A stretch of 11,764 nucleotides of DNA from Oscillibacter sp. (GCA_024404295.1 JAKSQE010000028.1:1-11764), one strand, 5' to 3'. Shown: positions 1-6,902, counted from the stretch's first letter. A program made the numbers and translations. Notes: generated by a model from the letters alone, not told the origin.

Positions 1-276
1 GAAGCGTGCCTCGGTTATCTGCGGCAGCAGGTTGCTTTGATCAAGCCGAAAATGTTTGTCTGTCTGGGTCGGATCGCGGCACAGGCGATCATCAAAGAGG
101 ATTTCAAAATTACCCGGGAGCATGGTCAGTGGTTTGAGCGCGGCGGCGTCCAAATGACCGCAACCTATCACCCGGCGGCGCTGCTGCGGGATGATGCAAA
201 ACGTCCGGAAAGCTTTGAGGATCTGAAAAGCATTCAGGCGAAGGCAAGAGAACTCTGCCTGCGTACACATATTTGA
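1..276 (+). CDS. Uracil-DNA glycosylase, family 4 type, C-terminal part
   Basis: The reading frame is open from base 1, so the gene begins before the window; 91 residues are visible. Family 4 type uracil-DNA glycosylases remove uracil from DNA in the cytoplasm as the first step of base excision repair. The visible part has the family's late features: a hydrophobic strand followed by CLGRIAAQAI (from about residue 20), a short basic stretch ending in HGQW, and the leucine-loop motif TYHPAALLR, in which the His is catalytic or transition-state stabilising in the superfamily. An aromatic/acidic helix (ESFEDLKSIQ) closes the protein, as is usual. The N-terminal water-activating motif and the Fe-S cysteines lie outside the window. 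A TTG at 37 is internal to the protein and not a start. bioY follows after 21 bases with no visible promoter or terminator between, so the two are probably co-transcribed. Confidence 0.85.
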   Translation, partial: EACLGYLRQQVALIKPKMFVCLGRIAAQAIIKEDFKITREHGQWFERGGVQMTATYHPAALLRDDAKRPESFEDLKSIQAKARELCLRTHI

Positions 277-297
277 TATAGGGAGAGAAGACTGAAC

Positions 298-858
298 ATG
301 AAAGAGCAAAGCGAGAGCAGGTTTCGAACGCTGGACCTGACATATATTGCACTTTTTGCTGTGCTGATGGCAGTTTGCGCTTGGATCTCCATCCCCATGC
401 CGAAGCCGTTTGTCCCATTTACCTTGCAAACATTTGCTGTGTTTCTGGCATTACTTGTGATGGGTGGTCGCAAGGGTACTTATGCAGTTGCGGTCTATTT
501 GCTGTTGGGCGTGATCGGAATGCCTGTCTTTTCCGGATTTCGGGGAGGATTGGACGTTTTGCTGGGTACTACCGGCGGATATATCATCGGCTTTCTGGCG
601 TCTGCCTGGGTGTATTGGATCATGGAACACTATTTGGGCCGGTCGTTCGCGGTGAGAATTCTATCGTGCATACTGGGGTTATGCGTTTGCTATGCATTTG
701 GTACAGCGTGGTTTCTTCTGGTCTATGCACGCACCACAGGTCCGATTGGGCTGATGACAGCTTTGGGATGGTGCGTGGTCCCGTTTATCATTCCGGATCT
801 CTGCAAAATTGCACTTTCTCTGCTGCTGGCTGAACGGTTGCAACCATTCCTAAAATGA
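298..858 (+). CDS. bioY: BioY, biotin ECF transporter substrate-binding (S) component
   Basis: The product is a 186-residue integral membrane protein that binds biotin and, with the shared energy-coupling module (EcfA, EcfA', EcfT), imports it. About six hydrophobic segments can be seen, at roughly residues 15-33, 42-56, 60-80, 88-107, 118-142 and 157-177. BioY-type motifs include PFTLQTFAVFLALLVMGG (about 40-57), YLLLGVIGMPVFSGFRGG (67-84), TGGYIIGF (92-99) and the late PFxxPDxxK pattern (Asp167, Lys170). The length is normal for the family. The ATG at 298 has a GGGAGAG ribosome binding site at 281-287. No EcfA/EcfT genes are nearby, so this is probably a group II (shared-module) or solitary BioY. 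I saw no BirA-type operator upstream; expression probably comes from the promoter of the preceding glycosylase gene. Confidence 0.93.
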   Translation: MKEQSESRFRTLDLTYIALFAVLMAVCAWISIPMPKPFVPFTLQTFAVFLALLVMGGRKGTYAVAVYLLLGVIGMPVFSGFRGGLDVLLGTTGGYIIGFLASAWVYWIMEHYLGRSFAVRILSCILGLCVCYAFGTAWFLLVYARTTGPIGLMTALGWCVVPFIIPDLCKIALSLLLAERLQPFLK

Positions 859-906
859 ATTTGGCGTACCTGTACAAATTCGATGCCAAATATTAGCGAA
901 AATTAG

Positions 907-935
907 TTGACGTTGCATTATAAACATGATAAAAT
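907..935 (+). promoter_or_regulatory. ptsH promoter (sigma-A type, extended -10)
   Basis: The -35 box is TTGACG at 907-912 and the -10 box is TAAAAT at 930-935, with a 17-base spacer. TG at 927-928 makes an extended -10. The predicted transcript starts near 942, giving a short leader of about 37 bases. A small CCCCA/TGGGG hairpin (951-955 with 961-965) sits directly upstream of the ribosome binding site (967-973) and might modulate initiation. Confidence 0.85.
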
Positions 936-978
936 AACTGCAAAGTTTATCCCCACAGAGTGGGGGAGGAGGGTTTTT

Positions 979-1236
979 ATGAAACAGTTTACTTATACCG
1001 TTACCGATCCTGTTGGCATTCACGCTCGTCCGGCTGGCCTGCTGGTCAAGGAGATCAAGAACTATACCAGCACGGTTATGATCGCAAAGGACGACAAGAG
1101 CGTCAATGCTTTGAAGCTGATGGCATTGATGGGCATGGGCATTAAGTGCGGCGATACAGTTACCGTTTCTGTTGAAGGCGCCAACGAAGAAGCAGATGCA
1201 GCTGCAATCGAGGCATTCTTCAAAGCAAACCTGTAA
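979..1236 (+). CDS. ptsH: HPr, phosphocarrier protein of the PTS, lacking Ser46
   Basis: This 85-residue cytoplasmic protein carries phosphate from Enzyme I to the EIIA domains of sugar transporters. GIHARPAG (13-20) contains the phosphorylated His15 and Arg17, and GMGIKCGD (52-59) matches the helix and turn after the regulatory site. Length and fold pattern are standard. The region that in Bacillus HPr reads VNLKSIM, with the HPr-kinase target Ser46, here reads VNALKLM, so ungapped alignment from His15 places Lys at position 46. Seryl phosphorylation, the basis of CcpA-mediated carbon catabolite repression, should therefore not be possible at that site. The start is the ATG at 979, 5 bases after a very strong AGGAGGG site (967-973). 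The in-frame TTG at 907 is the -35 box. A terminator follows and ptsI is 111 bases downstream on the same strand. Confidence 0.96.
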   Translation: MKQFTYTVTDPVGIHARPAGLLVKEIKNYTSTVMIAKDDKSVNALKLMALMGMGIKCGDTVTVSVEGANEEADAAAIEAFFKANL

Positions 1237-1247
1237 TCCGTGTATTT

Positions 1248-1278
1248 GCGGCCGCCATACTGGGCGGCCGCTTTCGTT
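1248..1278 (+). terminator. Intrinsic terminator (attenuator) between ptsH and ptsI
   Basis: A perfect 9-bp G+C stem, GCGGCCGCC (1248-1256) and GGCGGCCGC (1263-1271), has a 6-base loop and is followed by TTTCGTT. The T tail is interrupted, so termination may be partial, which would leave HPr in excess over Enzyme I. Confidence 0.85.
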
Positions 1279-1281
1279 ACA

Positions 1282-1309
1282 TTGCATTCAGACAAGTGCA
1301 CCATATAAG
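1282..1309 (+). promoter_or_regulatory. Possible weak promoter for ptsI
   Basis: TTGCAT (1282-1287) and TATAAG (1304-1309) are 16 bases apart. The -10 is good (5 of 6) and the -35 poor (3 of 6). It lies just after the ptsH terminator and could give ptsI its own transcript. Read-through from ptsH is the alternative. Confidence 0.35.
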
Positions 1310-1347
1310 TAAAAAAACTGTACTGCCATGTGTAGGGAGGAATCGTT

Positions 1348-3027
1348 ATGATTACCATTCAGGGAAAAGGCGTATCCGCTGGCATTGGAATTGGCCCGCT
1401 ATATTACTATCGTCGTGTGACGACGACCATTACACGCCGCGAGGTGGAAGATACAGATGCCGAATGGCAGCGCTTTAAGGACGCACAGGCTACCGCCATT
1501 GAGCAGTTGGGCGTATTGGCAGAAAAGGCACGGGAAGAAGCCGGCGATGAGGCTGCCATGCTTTTTGAGACCCATCAGATGATGGCGGAAGATCTGGACT
1601 ACGAGGAAGCTATTGAGGCGAGCATTAAAGAAGAAAAATTGAATGCGGAGGCATCCGTCAGCGATGTGGCTGCACAGTTCGCGGAGATGTTTGCATCTAT
1701 GGATGATGCTTATATGCAGGCCCGTGCCGCAGATGTGCGGGACGTGAGCAGCCGCATTTTGGGAATCCTGAGTGGCGTGGTGCAAGGCGGCATCGCTTCG
1801 GATGAGCCGGTTCTGTTGGCTTCTGATGATTTGGCACCCTCTGAGACGATCCAGTTGGATAAGTCCAAGATCCTGGGCTTCATCACTTCCGGTGGTTCCG
1901 GCAGCAGCCATACTGCCATTTTGGCACGTACGATGGGCATTCCGGCCATAGTCGGCGTAGGCGATGTGTTTAAGCCGGAGTATGAAGGCCGCACGGTGGC
2001 GGTAGATGGTTCTACCGGCGCAGTGGTTATCGATCCGGATGAAGAGACTCTGGATCATATGCTGAAGCTGCGGGAAGAGCAGCTGAACCTGCAAAAAATG
2101 CTCGAAGAATTGAGAGGTCAGCCTAACATTACCAAGGACGGCAAGAGTGTTCGCGTGTATTGCAACATCGGCTCTCCGGAAGATGTGGCTGCTGTGTTGA
2201 AGAACGATGGCGGCGGAATTGGCCTGTTCCGCTCGGAGTTCCTGTACCTGAACAGCAAGACTTATCCCACGGAAGACGAGCAGTTTGAGGCTTATAAGAA
2301 AGTTCTGTCTGATATGGACGGCCGCGAAGTGGTCATCCGTACCTGTGATGTCGGTGCCGATAAGCAGATCGACTATTTTGACCTGCCCAAGGAGGAGAAC
2401 CCTGCCATGGGTATGCGCGCTCTGCGCATCAGCTTAAGCCGTCCGGACTTCTTCCGTACGCAGCTGCGTGCACTGTATCGCGCCTCCGCATTCGGCAAGT
2501 TGGGCATCATGTTCCCCATGGTTACCAGCGTGTGGGAAGTGCGGGAAGCCAAAAAGATGTGCGAGCGGGTGAAGAGCGAACTGAAGGAGGAGGGAATCCC
2601 TTACTCCGAGCAGGTGGAGATCGGCATTATGATCGAAACACCCGCAGCTGTGTTTGTATCTGACCGCTTGGCAAAGGAAGTGGATTTCTTCAGCTGCGGC
2701 ACCAATGACCTGACACAGTATACACTCGCTTGCGACCGGCAGAACAATGACCTGGGCCGTTTCTATGATCCACATCATCCTGCCTTGCTGCGTGCGTTGA
2801 AGATCGTAGCAGATAATGCCCACAAGAACGGCTGCTGGATCGGTATTTGCGGTGAGTTGGGTGCTGATTTGAAACTGACAGAGACATTCCTTGCCATTGG
2901 TATTGATGAACTGTCTGTGAGCCCCAGCGCCGTATTGCCCTTGCGCAATGCCATTCGCTCGGTGGATACGAGGGAGAGCGCAGATAGAATTCTGAGTGAG
3001 TTGGCAAACGACTATCAGGCTCTCTGA
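1348..3027 (+). CDS. ptsI: Enzyme I of the PTS (phosphoenolpyruvate-protein phosphotransferase)
   Basis: Enzyme I takes phosphate from PEP and passes it to HPr His15 in the cytoplasm, feeding all PTS transporters. The 559-residue product has the full family layout. The N-terminal domain carries the swivelling phospho-His motif GGSGSSHTAILAR, with His188 as the phosphorylated residue. The C-terminal PEP-binding barrel has GIGLFRSEFL (291-299, Arg295), IRTCDVGADK (Arg331), ENPAMGMRALR, the signature FFSCGTNDLTQYTLACDR (Glu430 upstream; Asn453, Asp454 within) and GICGELGAD with catalytic Cys501. These match E. coli EI residues His189, Arg296, Arg332, Glu431, Asp455 and Cys502. The usual length is 570-575, so the protein is slightly short but complete. 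The ATG at 1348 has a GGGAGG site at 1335-1340. It is downstream of ptsH on the same strand with a terminator between. Confidence 0.98.
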   Translation: MITIQGKGVSAGIGIGPLYYYRRVTTTITRREVEDTDAEWQRFKDAQATAIEQLGVLAEKAREEAGDEAAMLFETHQMMAEDLDYEEAIEASIKEEKLNAEASVSDVAAQFAEMFASMDDAYMQARAADVRDVSSRILGILSGVVQGGIASDEPVLLASDDLAPSETIQLDKSKILGFITSGGSGSSHTAILARTMGIPAIVGVGDVFKPEYEGRTVAVDGSTGAVVIDPDEETLDHMLKLREEQLNLQKMLEELRGQPNITKDGKSVRVYCNIGSPEDVAAVLKNDGGGIGLFRSEFLYLNSKTYPTEDEQFEAYKKVLSDMDGREVVIRTCDVGADKQIDYFDLPKEENPAMGMRALRISLSRPDFFRTQLRALYRASAFGKLGIMFPMVTSVWEVREAKKMCERVKSELKEEGIPYSEQVEIGIMIETPAAVFVSDRLAKEVDFFSCGTNDLTQYTLACDRQNNDLGRFYDPHHPALLRALKIVADNAHKNGCWIGICGELGADLKLTETFLAIGIDELSVSPSAVLPLRNAIRSVDTRESADRILSELANDYQAL

Positions 3028-3045
3028 TCTGAACATATTACATAA

Positions 3046-3082
3046 AAACCTGGAGGGATCGCTCAGCGATCCCTCCAGGTTT
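3046..3082. terminator. Bidirectional terminator between ptsI and nagB
   Basis: Arms 3046-3062 and 3066-3082 form a perfect 17-bp stem with a 3-base loop (TCA). On the minus strand the stem is followed by TTTTTATG, an excellent tail for nagB. On the plus strand the tail is TTTCAACTTTT for ptsI. The two genes converge here. Confidence 0.93.
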
Positions 3083-3104
3083 CAACTTTTGAAAGAACGA
3101 AAAA

Positions 3105-3830
3105 TTAAACTTTGGACAGAGCAGCCTCGTCACCTACCAGAATGAAATCGGGGTGCATCTGCAGGATGGAAGCGGGAACTTCGGGGGTGACAGGACCAAA
3201 GAAAGCCTTCTTGATAATGTCAGCCTTATCAGCGCCGTTAGCAACCATCAGCACCTTACGTGCCTGCATGATGGTCTTGATACCCATGGTATAGGCCTGG
3301 CGAGGAACGTCATCACGATTTCCGAAGAAACGAGTGTTTGCGTCAATCGTTTCCTCTGTCAAGTCAACGCAGTGGGTGCCCAGTTCAAAGGCGGCGCCGG
3401 GCTCGTTAAAGCCGATGTGACCATCGTGACCGATTCCCAGCAGCTGCAGGTCAACGCCACCGACCATGTGGATGATGTCATCGTATTCCTTGCAGGCAGC
3501 GTCAGCATCCGGATTGGAGCCGTTGGGCACAAAGATGTGATCCGGCTGGACATTGATACTATTAAATAAGTTCTTATGCATAAAATACCAGTAGCTCTGC
3601 TCATGATCTCTGGGCAGTCCGCGGTATTCATCCAGATTGACGGTGGTGACCTCGGAGAAATCAATATCACCCTTGTTGTACCAGTCGATCAGCTGTGCGT
3701 AAGTTCCCACAGGAGTACCACCGGTTGCCAAACCCAAAACACAATGAGGCTTCATAATAACCTGTGCGGAAATAATGTTAGCCGCCTTACGTGACATATC
3801 ATTGTAATCTTTTGCGCGAATAATTTTCAT
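3105..3830 (-). CDS. nagB: Glucosamine-6-phosphate deaminase/isomerase NagB
   Basis: NagB converts glucosamine-6-phosphate to fructose-6-phosphate and ammonia, the last committed step of GlcNAc use. The 241-residue product is of the short Bacillus type; E. coli NagB is longer because of its C-terminal allosteric region. Phosphate-binding loop LGLATGGTPVG is at about 32-42. NLDEYRGLP (65-73) holds the general base Asp67, and GIGHDGHIGFNEPG (132-145) holds Asp136, His138 and Glu143. These equal E. coli Asp72, Asp141, His143 and Glu148 with a constant offset of five. The ATG (3828-3830) has a perfect AGGAGGT site at 3837-3843. It diverges from the GlcNAc transporter gene and shares a 317-base regulatory region with it. 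nagA, its usual partner, is about 1.9 kb away on the other strand. Confidence 0.97.
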   Translation of the reverse strand: MKIIRAKDYNDMSRKAANIISAQVIMKPHCVLGLATGGTPVGTYAQLIDWYNKGDIDFSEVTTVNLDEYRGLPRDHEQSYWYFMHKNLFNSINVQPDHIFVPNGSNPDADAACKEYDDIIHMVGGVDLQLLGIGHDGHIGFNEPGAAFELGTHCVDLTEETIDANTRFFGNRDDVPRQAYTMGIKTIMQARKVLMVANGADKADIIKKAFFGPVTPEVPASILQMHPDFILVGDEAALSKV

Positions 3831-3908
3831 GATGTTACCTCCTGATTCTTTTTGAAATACCTATATGTACGTTTGATGGAAAGACACTCTACATACATAT
3901 TTTATCAT

Positions 3909-3917
3909 ATTATAGCA
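3909..3917 (-). promoter_or_regulatory. nagB promoter (extended -10)
   Basis: Read on the minus strand, TGC is followed by a perfect TATAAT (TATAAT at 3909-3914, TG at 3916-3917). The -35 region (about 3932-3937, TTTCTT) is weak, as is common with an extended -10. It overlaps a dyad, TTCTTTT (3919-3925) and AAAAGAA (3930-3936). Start near 3902 gives a leader of about 70 bases. Confidence 0.65.
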
Positions 3918-4031
3918 GTTCTTTTTCCGAAAAGAAACAGTGGCATTCCGAATTACAAGCGTGAACAGAATAAATCTCCAGTTTAACCAATCGTTGCAAT
4001 AACTAATTGTTATATTTACCAAAAATACGCA

Positions 4032-4057
4032 AAAAGTGAAGTCGTGACTTTACTTTT
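4032..4057. promoter_or_regulatory. Dyad over the EIICB promoter, candidate operator
   Basis: The arms AAAAGTGAAGTC (4032-4043) and GACTTTACTTTT (4046-4057) are complementary at 11 of 12 positions with a 2-base centre. The right arm contains the -35 hexamer of the EIICB promoter, so a protein bound here should block it. The symmetry and position suggest a repressor site. The regulator is not identified and no regulator gene lies in this window. A leader terminator is unlikely because it lies upstream of the predicted transcription start. Confidence 0.55.
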
Positions 4058-4077
4058 CTGACAAAAATTGATATATT
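4049..4077 (+). promoter_or_regulatory. EIICB (nagE) promoter, extended -10
   Basis: The -35 box is TTTACT (4049-4054) and the -10 box is TATATT (4072-4077), with a 17-base spacer. TG at 4069-4070 makes an extended -10. Predicted start is near 4084, giving a leader of about 65-75 bases. Confidence 0.6.
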
Positions 4078-4147
4078 TTAGAAAAAGGATCAGCGTATAT
4101 TTTAATCGTCCTTGCACGCTTTTCCTTTTAGAGAATGAAGGAGGTAA

Positions 4148-5617
4148 ATGTTTATTATGATGAAATGGTTACAAAAGCTCGGTAAGTCTTTGATGCTTCC
4201 CGTTGCTGCATTGCCTGTCTGCGCTCTGCTGATGGGTATCGGCTACGCACTGGCTCCCGCTGTTATGGGTGCTGCTGGTGCAACCAGTGGTGCAGCTTAT
4301 CTGGTTGGCTTCCTGATGATCAAGGCAGGCGCTGCCCTGATCGACAACATGGCCGTGCTGTTCGTGATCGGTGTTGCCGTTGGCATGTCCGATGACCACG
4401 AGGGCACTTCCGCTCTGGCTGGTCTGGTCAGCTGGCTGATGATGACCACCCTGCTGAATCCCGGCACCGTCTCTGCTCTGCGTACTCTGAGCGAAACCGA
4501 TGCTATCGCATTCGGCAAGATCGCTAACCCCTTCATCGGCATCCTGGCCGGTGTTGTTGGCGCTACTTGCTACAACAAGTTTAAGGGCACTCAGGTCCCC
4601 GATTTCCTGGCATTCTTCGGCGGCAAGCGTTTCGTTGCTATTGCAACCGCTCTGGCTTCCATCCTGGTTTCCGTGGTTCTGCTGTTCGTTTGGCCCATCG
4701 TGTTCGGCGGTCTGGTTGCTCTGGGCAACGGCATCGTTGGCATGGGCGGTATCGGCGCAGGTATCTATGCATTCCTGAACCGTCTGCTGATCCCCGTTGG
4801 CCTGCATCACGCTCTGAACAACGTGTTCTGGTTCGACACCATCGGCCTGGGCGATCTGTCCCATTACTGGGCAGGCGAGACCTCTGCTGATGTCTCCTGG
4901 AGCTTGGGTATGTACATGGCCGGCTTCTTCCCCTGCATGATGTTCGGCGTTGCCGGTGCTTCTCTGGCAATGATCAAGGCTGCTAAGAACAAGAAGGCTG
5001 CTATCGGTCTGCTGGCTTCTGCCACTCTGTGCGCATTCATCTGCGGCGTTACCGAGCCCTTCGAGTTCGCATTCATGTTCACCGCTCTGCCTCTGTACAT
5101 CGTGTACGCTCTGCTGTATGGTATCTTTACCGTCATCGTTTACTACACTGGCTTCCGTGCTGGCTTCTGCTTCTCTGGCGGCGCTTGCGACTTGCTGTTC
5201 TCTGCATCTCTGCCCGCAGCACAGAAGACCTGGCTGATCCTGCCTCTGGGCATTGCAGCATTCGTGGTGTTCTATCTGGTGTTCTACTTCGCCATCACCA
5301 AGTTCAACCTGATGACCCCCGGTCGTGAGGATGACGATGTGGATGCTTCCGAGTACAAGGCAACCCTGGCCAACAACAATTACACCGCAGTTGCAGCAGC
5401 CGTTCTGGCAGCTGTTGGCGGCAAGGAGAACATCAAGGGTGCTGACTACTGCGCAACCCGTCTGCGTCTGGAAGTTGTCGATGGCAGCAAGATCGATGAG
5501 AAGGCTGTCAAGGCTGCCGGTGCTGCCGGTATGATCCGTCCCAGCGCTGATGCTGCTCAGGTCGTTATCGGCCCCAAGGTGCAGTTCGTTTATGACGAGT
5601 TCAAGAAGATGCTGTAA
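4148..5617 (+). CDS. nagE: PTS transporter subunit EIICB, N-acetylglucosamine type
   Basis: The product (489 residues from the first ATG) is a membrane permease fused to a cytoplasmic phosphotransfer domain; it imports and phosphorylates GlcNAc. The IIC domain (about 1-390) has many hydrophobic helices, NPFIGILAGVVGA (127-139), GLHHALNNVFWF (218-229) and the sugar-site motif GVTEPFEF (300-307, Glu303). A charged linker (GREDDDVDASEY, 392-403) leads to the IIB domain (about 404-489), with DYCATRLRL holding phospho-Cys435. There is no fused EIIA, unlike E. coli NagE; the separate EIIA gene at 6903-7394 probably supplies it. GlcNAc rather than glucose specificity is inferred from flanking nagA and nagB. 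Start choice: AAGGAGG at 4138-4144 is only 3 bases from the ATG at 4148 and 12 from the ATG at 4157; homologues begin like MMKWLQKLGKSL, so 4157 may be the true start. Codon use is strongly biased (CTG, GCT, GGC, TTC), suggesting high expression. Confidence 0.94.
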   Translation: MFIMMKWLQKLGKSLMLPVAALPVCALLMGIGYALAPAVMGAAGATSGAAYLVGFLMIKAGAALIDNMAVLFVIGVAVGMSDDHEGTSALAGLVSWLMMTTLLNPGTVSALRTLSETDAIAFGKIANPFIGILAGVVGATCYNKFKGTQVPDFLAFFGGKRFVAIATALASILVSVVLLFVWPIVFGGLVALGNGIVGMGGIGAGIYAFLNRLLIPVGLHHALNNVFWFDTIGLGDLSHYWAGETSADVSWSLGMYMAGFFPCMMFGVAGASLAMIKAAKNKKAAIGLLASATLCAFICGVTEPFEFAFMFTALPLYIVYALLYGIFTVIVYYTGFRAGFCFSGGACDLLFSASLPAAQKTWLILPLGIAAFVVFYLVFYFAITKFNLMTPGREDDDVDASEYKATLANNNYTAVAAAVLAAVGGKENIKGADYCATRLRLEVVDGSKIDEKAVKAAGAAGMIRPSADAAQVVIGPKVQFVYDEFKKML

Positions 5618-5657
5618 TTGAAACAGCTCTGTTGAACGCATAATAGAATAAAACCGT

Positions 5658-5690
5658 CGAGGGTGGGCAATCTGCCCACCCTCGGTTTTT
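5658..5690 (+). terminator. Intrinsic terminator between EIICB and nagA
   Basis: CGAGGGTGGGCA (5658-5669) and TGCCCACCCTCG (5673-5684) form a perfect 12-bp stem with loop ATC, followed by GTTTTTAATT. nagA starts 21 bases later on the same strand, so nagA depends on read-through or on a promoter I cannot see clearly. Confidence 0.93.
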
Positions 5691-5711
5691 AATTAAAAAG
5701 GGAGTGACCCA

Positions 5712-6836
5712 ATGATCATTAAAAATGCAAAGGTGTATACGCCGGAGCACCGGTTTCAGGTGCAGGATCTAACGATTCGTAACGGACGCATCGTATCCGA
5801 TGCCGATCCTCTGGAAAATGAGGAAATCATCGATGCCACTGGTTTGACTGCTTTGCCGGGTTTGGTGGATATTCATTTCCATGGTGCGGTCGGTCATGAT
5901 TTCTGTGATGCGGATGAAGCCGGTCTGCAGGCAATCGCTGACTTCGAGGCCAGTCGTGGCATTTTAGCCATCTGCCCCGCAACGATGACCTTCAGTGAGG
6001 AGATTTTGAACGGAATCGCTGATGTGGCTGCTGCGCATAAGAACGAAAAGGGCGCCGATTTGGTTGGTATCAATATGGAAGGCCCATATATCAGCCCCAA
6101 GCGCATTGGAGCACAGAATCCCAAGTATGTGCAGGGTGCCGATGTAGAGATGTTCCGCCGCCTGCAGAAACGCAGCAATGGTCTCTTTAAGCTGGTGGAC
6201 ATTGCACCGGAGGAGCCGGGTAATATGGAGTTTATCAAGGCCTGCCATGATGAGGTCCGTATCTCCTTGGCGCATACCTGCACCGATTACGACACCGCTA
6301 AGGAGGCATTCGCCTCTGGCGCCAGTCATATGACCCATCTATATAACGCAATGTTTGGTATCAATCATCGAGACCCTGGCCCAATTATCGCTGCACTGGA
6401 GGATGGCGCAGAGGTGGAACTGATCACCGACGGCGTTCATATCCATCCTGCTATGGTGCGATTCACCTTTCACACCTTTGGCGATGATAAGGTCATCCTG
6501 ATCGCTGACAGTATGGAGGCAGCCGGCCTTCCTGATGGTCAATATCAGTTGGGCGGACAGGCTGTCACTGTGACGGGTCCCCGTGCCGTATTGACGGAGC
6601 ATCCCGATACCATTGCCGGTAGCGCCACATGCCTGTTTGACTGCATGAAACGTGCCGTTCTGGATATGGGAATTCCTCTGGAGAGTGCGGTTCGTGCTGC
6701 ATCTGAAAATCCGGCTAAATCCATCGGCGTCGATGCAGACTATGGCAGTCTGGCTGAGGGCCGTTATGGCAATGTCATTTTGGTGGATGATGCACTGAAC
6801 ATCAAGAGTGTGATCCAAAAGGGCGTCGTGCTGTAA
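5712..6836 (+). CDS. nagA: N-acetylglucosamine-6-phosphate deacetylase NagA
   Basis: NagA removes acetate from GlcNAc-6-phosphate to give glucosamine-6-phosphate, the NagB substrate; it is a cytoplasmic metal-dependent amidohydrolase. The 374-residue product is of normal length. The barrel's first metal motif is PGLVDIHFHG (His55, His57), followed by NMEGPYISPKRIGAQ with metal ligand Glu123, LAHT with His188, MTHLYNAM with His209 and LIADSMEAAG with catalytic Asp266. These correspond to E. coli Glu131, His195, His216 and Asp273. ITDGVHIHP (238-246) is the substrate loop and GSATCLFDCMKRAV the late conserved segment. The small flanking beta-sandwich is formed by the N-terminus (MIIKNAKVYT) and C-terminus (GNVILVDD). 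The ATG at 5712 has a GGGAG site at 5700-5704. It follows the transporter gene behind a terminator. Confidence 0.97.
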   Translation: MIIKNAKVYTPEHRFQVQDLTIRNGRIVSDADPLENEEIIDATGLTALPGLVDIHFHGAVGHDFCDADEAGLQAIADFEASRGILAICPATMTFSEEILNGIADVAAAHKNEKGADLVGINMEGPYISPKRIGAQNPKYVQGADVEMFRRLQKRSNGLFKLVDIAPEEPGNMEFIKACHDEVRISLAHTCTDYDTAKEAFASGASHMTHLYNAMFGINHRDPGPIIAALEDGAEVELITDGVHIHPAMVRFTFHTFGDDKVILIADSMEAAGLPDGQYQLGGQAVTVTGPRAVLTEHPDTIAGSATCLFDCMKRAVLDMGIPLESAVRAASENPAKSIGVDADYGSLAEGRYGNVILVDDALNIKSVIQKGVVL

Positions 6837-6852
6837 GTTCTGGTTATATAAA

Positions 6853-6886
6853 AAACGAGGTCGATTCGTAAGAATCGGCCTCGTTT
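6853..6886. terminator. Bidirectional terminator between nagA and EIIA gene
   Basis: Arms 6853-6867 and 6872-6886 form a 15-bp stem with one T-G wobble and a GTAA tetraloop. The minus-strand tail is TTTTTT (complement of 6850-6855), strong for the EIIA gene. The plus-strand tail (TTTCATG) is weaker for nagA. Confidence 0.92.
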
Positions 6887-6902
6887 CATGTCGTTGAAAC
6901 AA

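Larger units (their letters stand above)
3831..4147. other. Divergent nagB / EIICB regulatory region
   Basis: This 317-base A+T-rich stretch holds no convincing gene. It contains the nagB promoter (minus) with a dyad over its -35 region, and the EIICB promoter (plus) with a long dyad overlapping its -35. A 7-bp inverted repeat (ATATGTA 3863-3869 with TACATAT 3894-3900) lies in the nagB leader. A loose hairpin (AAAAGG and AGCGT at 4083-4096 pairing with ACGCT and CCTTTT at 4116-4129) lies at the start of the EIICB transcript. I did not find a good CcpA cre site or a clear DasR/NagR-type site. Confidence 0.6.

Noticed and set aside
859..891. Inverted repeat ATTTGGC/GCCAAAT after bioY as a terminator
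   Set aside because: The stem is 7 bp with a 19-base loop and no T tail. It may terminate weakly or not at all, so it was not listed.
948..957. DnaA-box-like TTATCCCCACA before ptsH
   Set aside because: It carries two extra bases inside the box and is isolated. It is better explained as part of the small CCCCA/TGGGG hairpin near the ribosome binding site.
907..978. N-terminal extension of HPr from the TTG at 907
   Set aside because: The TTG is the -35 box of the ptsH promoter, and the ATG at 979 has a very strong ribosome binding site and gives the standard 85-residue HPr.
1399..2094. A 231-residue open frame antisense to ptsI
   Set aside because: It has no ribosome binding site or recognisable motif, and the ptsI protein on the other strand is fully conserved.
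3831..4147. CcpA cre, DasR/NagR or BglG-type antiterminator (RAT) elements
   Set aside because: I looked for these near the nag genes and saw no convincing match. The dyads present differ from those consensus sites as I know them.
4169..5641. A 490-residue open frame on the minus strand, opposite the EIICB gene
   Set aside because: It is a shadow of the strongly biased codon use in the real gene. The translation is rich in Gln, His, Ser, Asp and Glu, has no family-like motifs, and starts beyond the stop of the real gene without a ribosome binding site.
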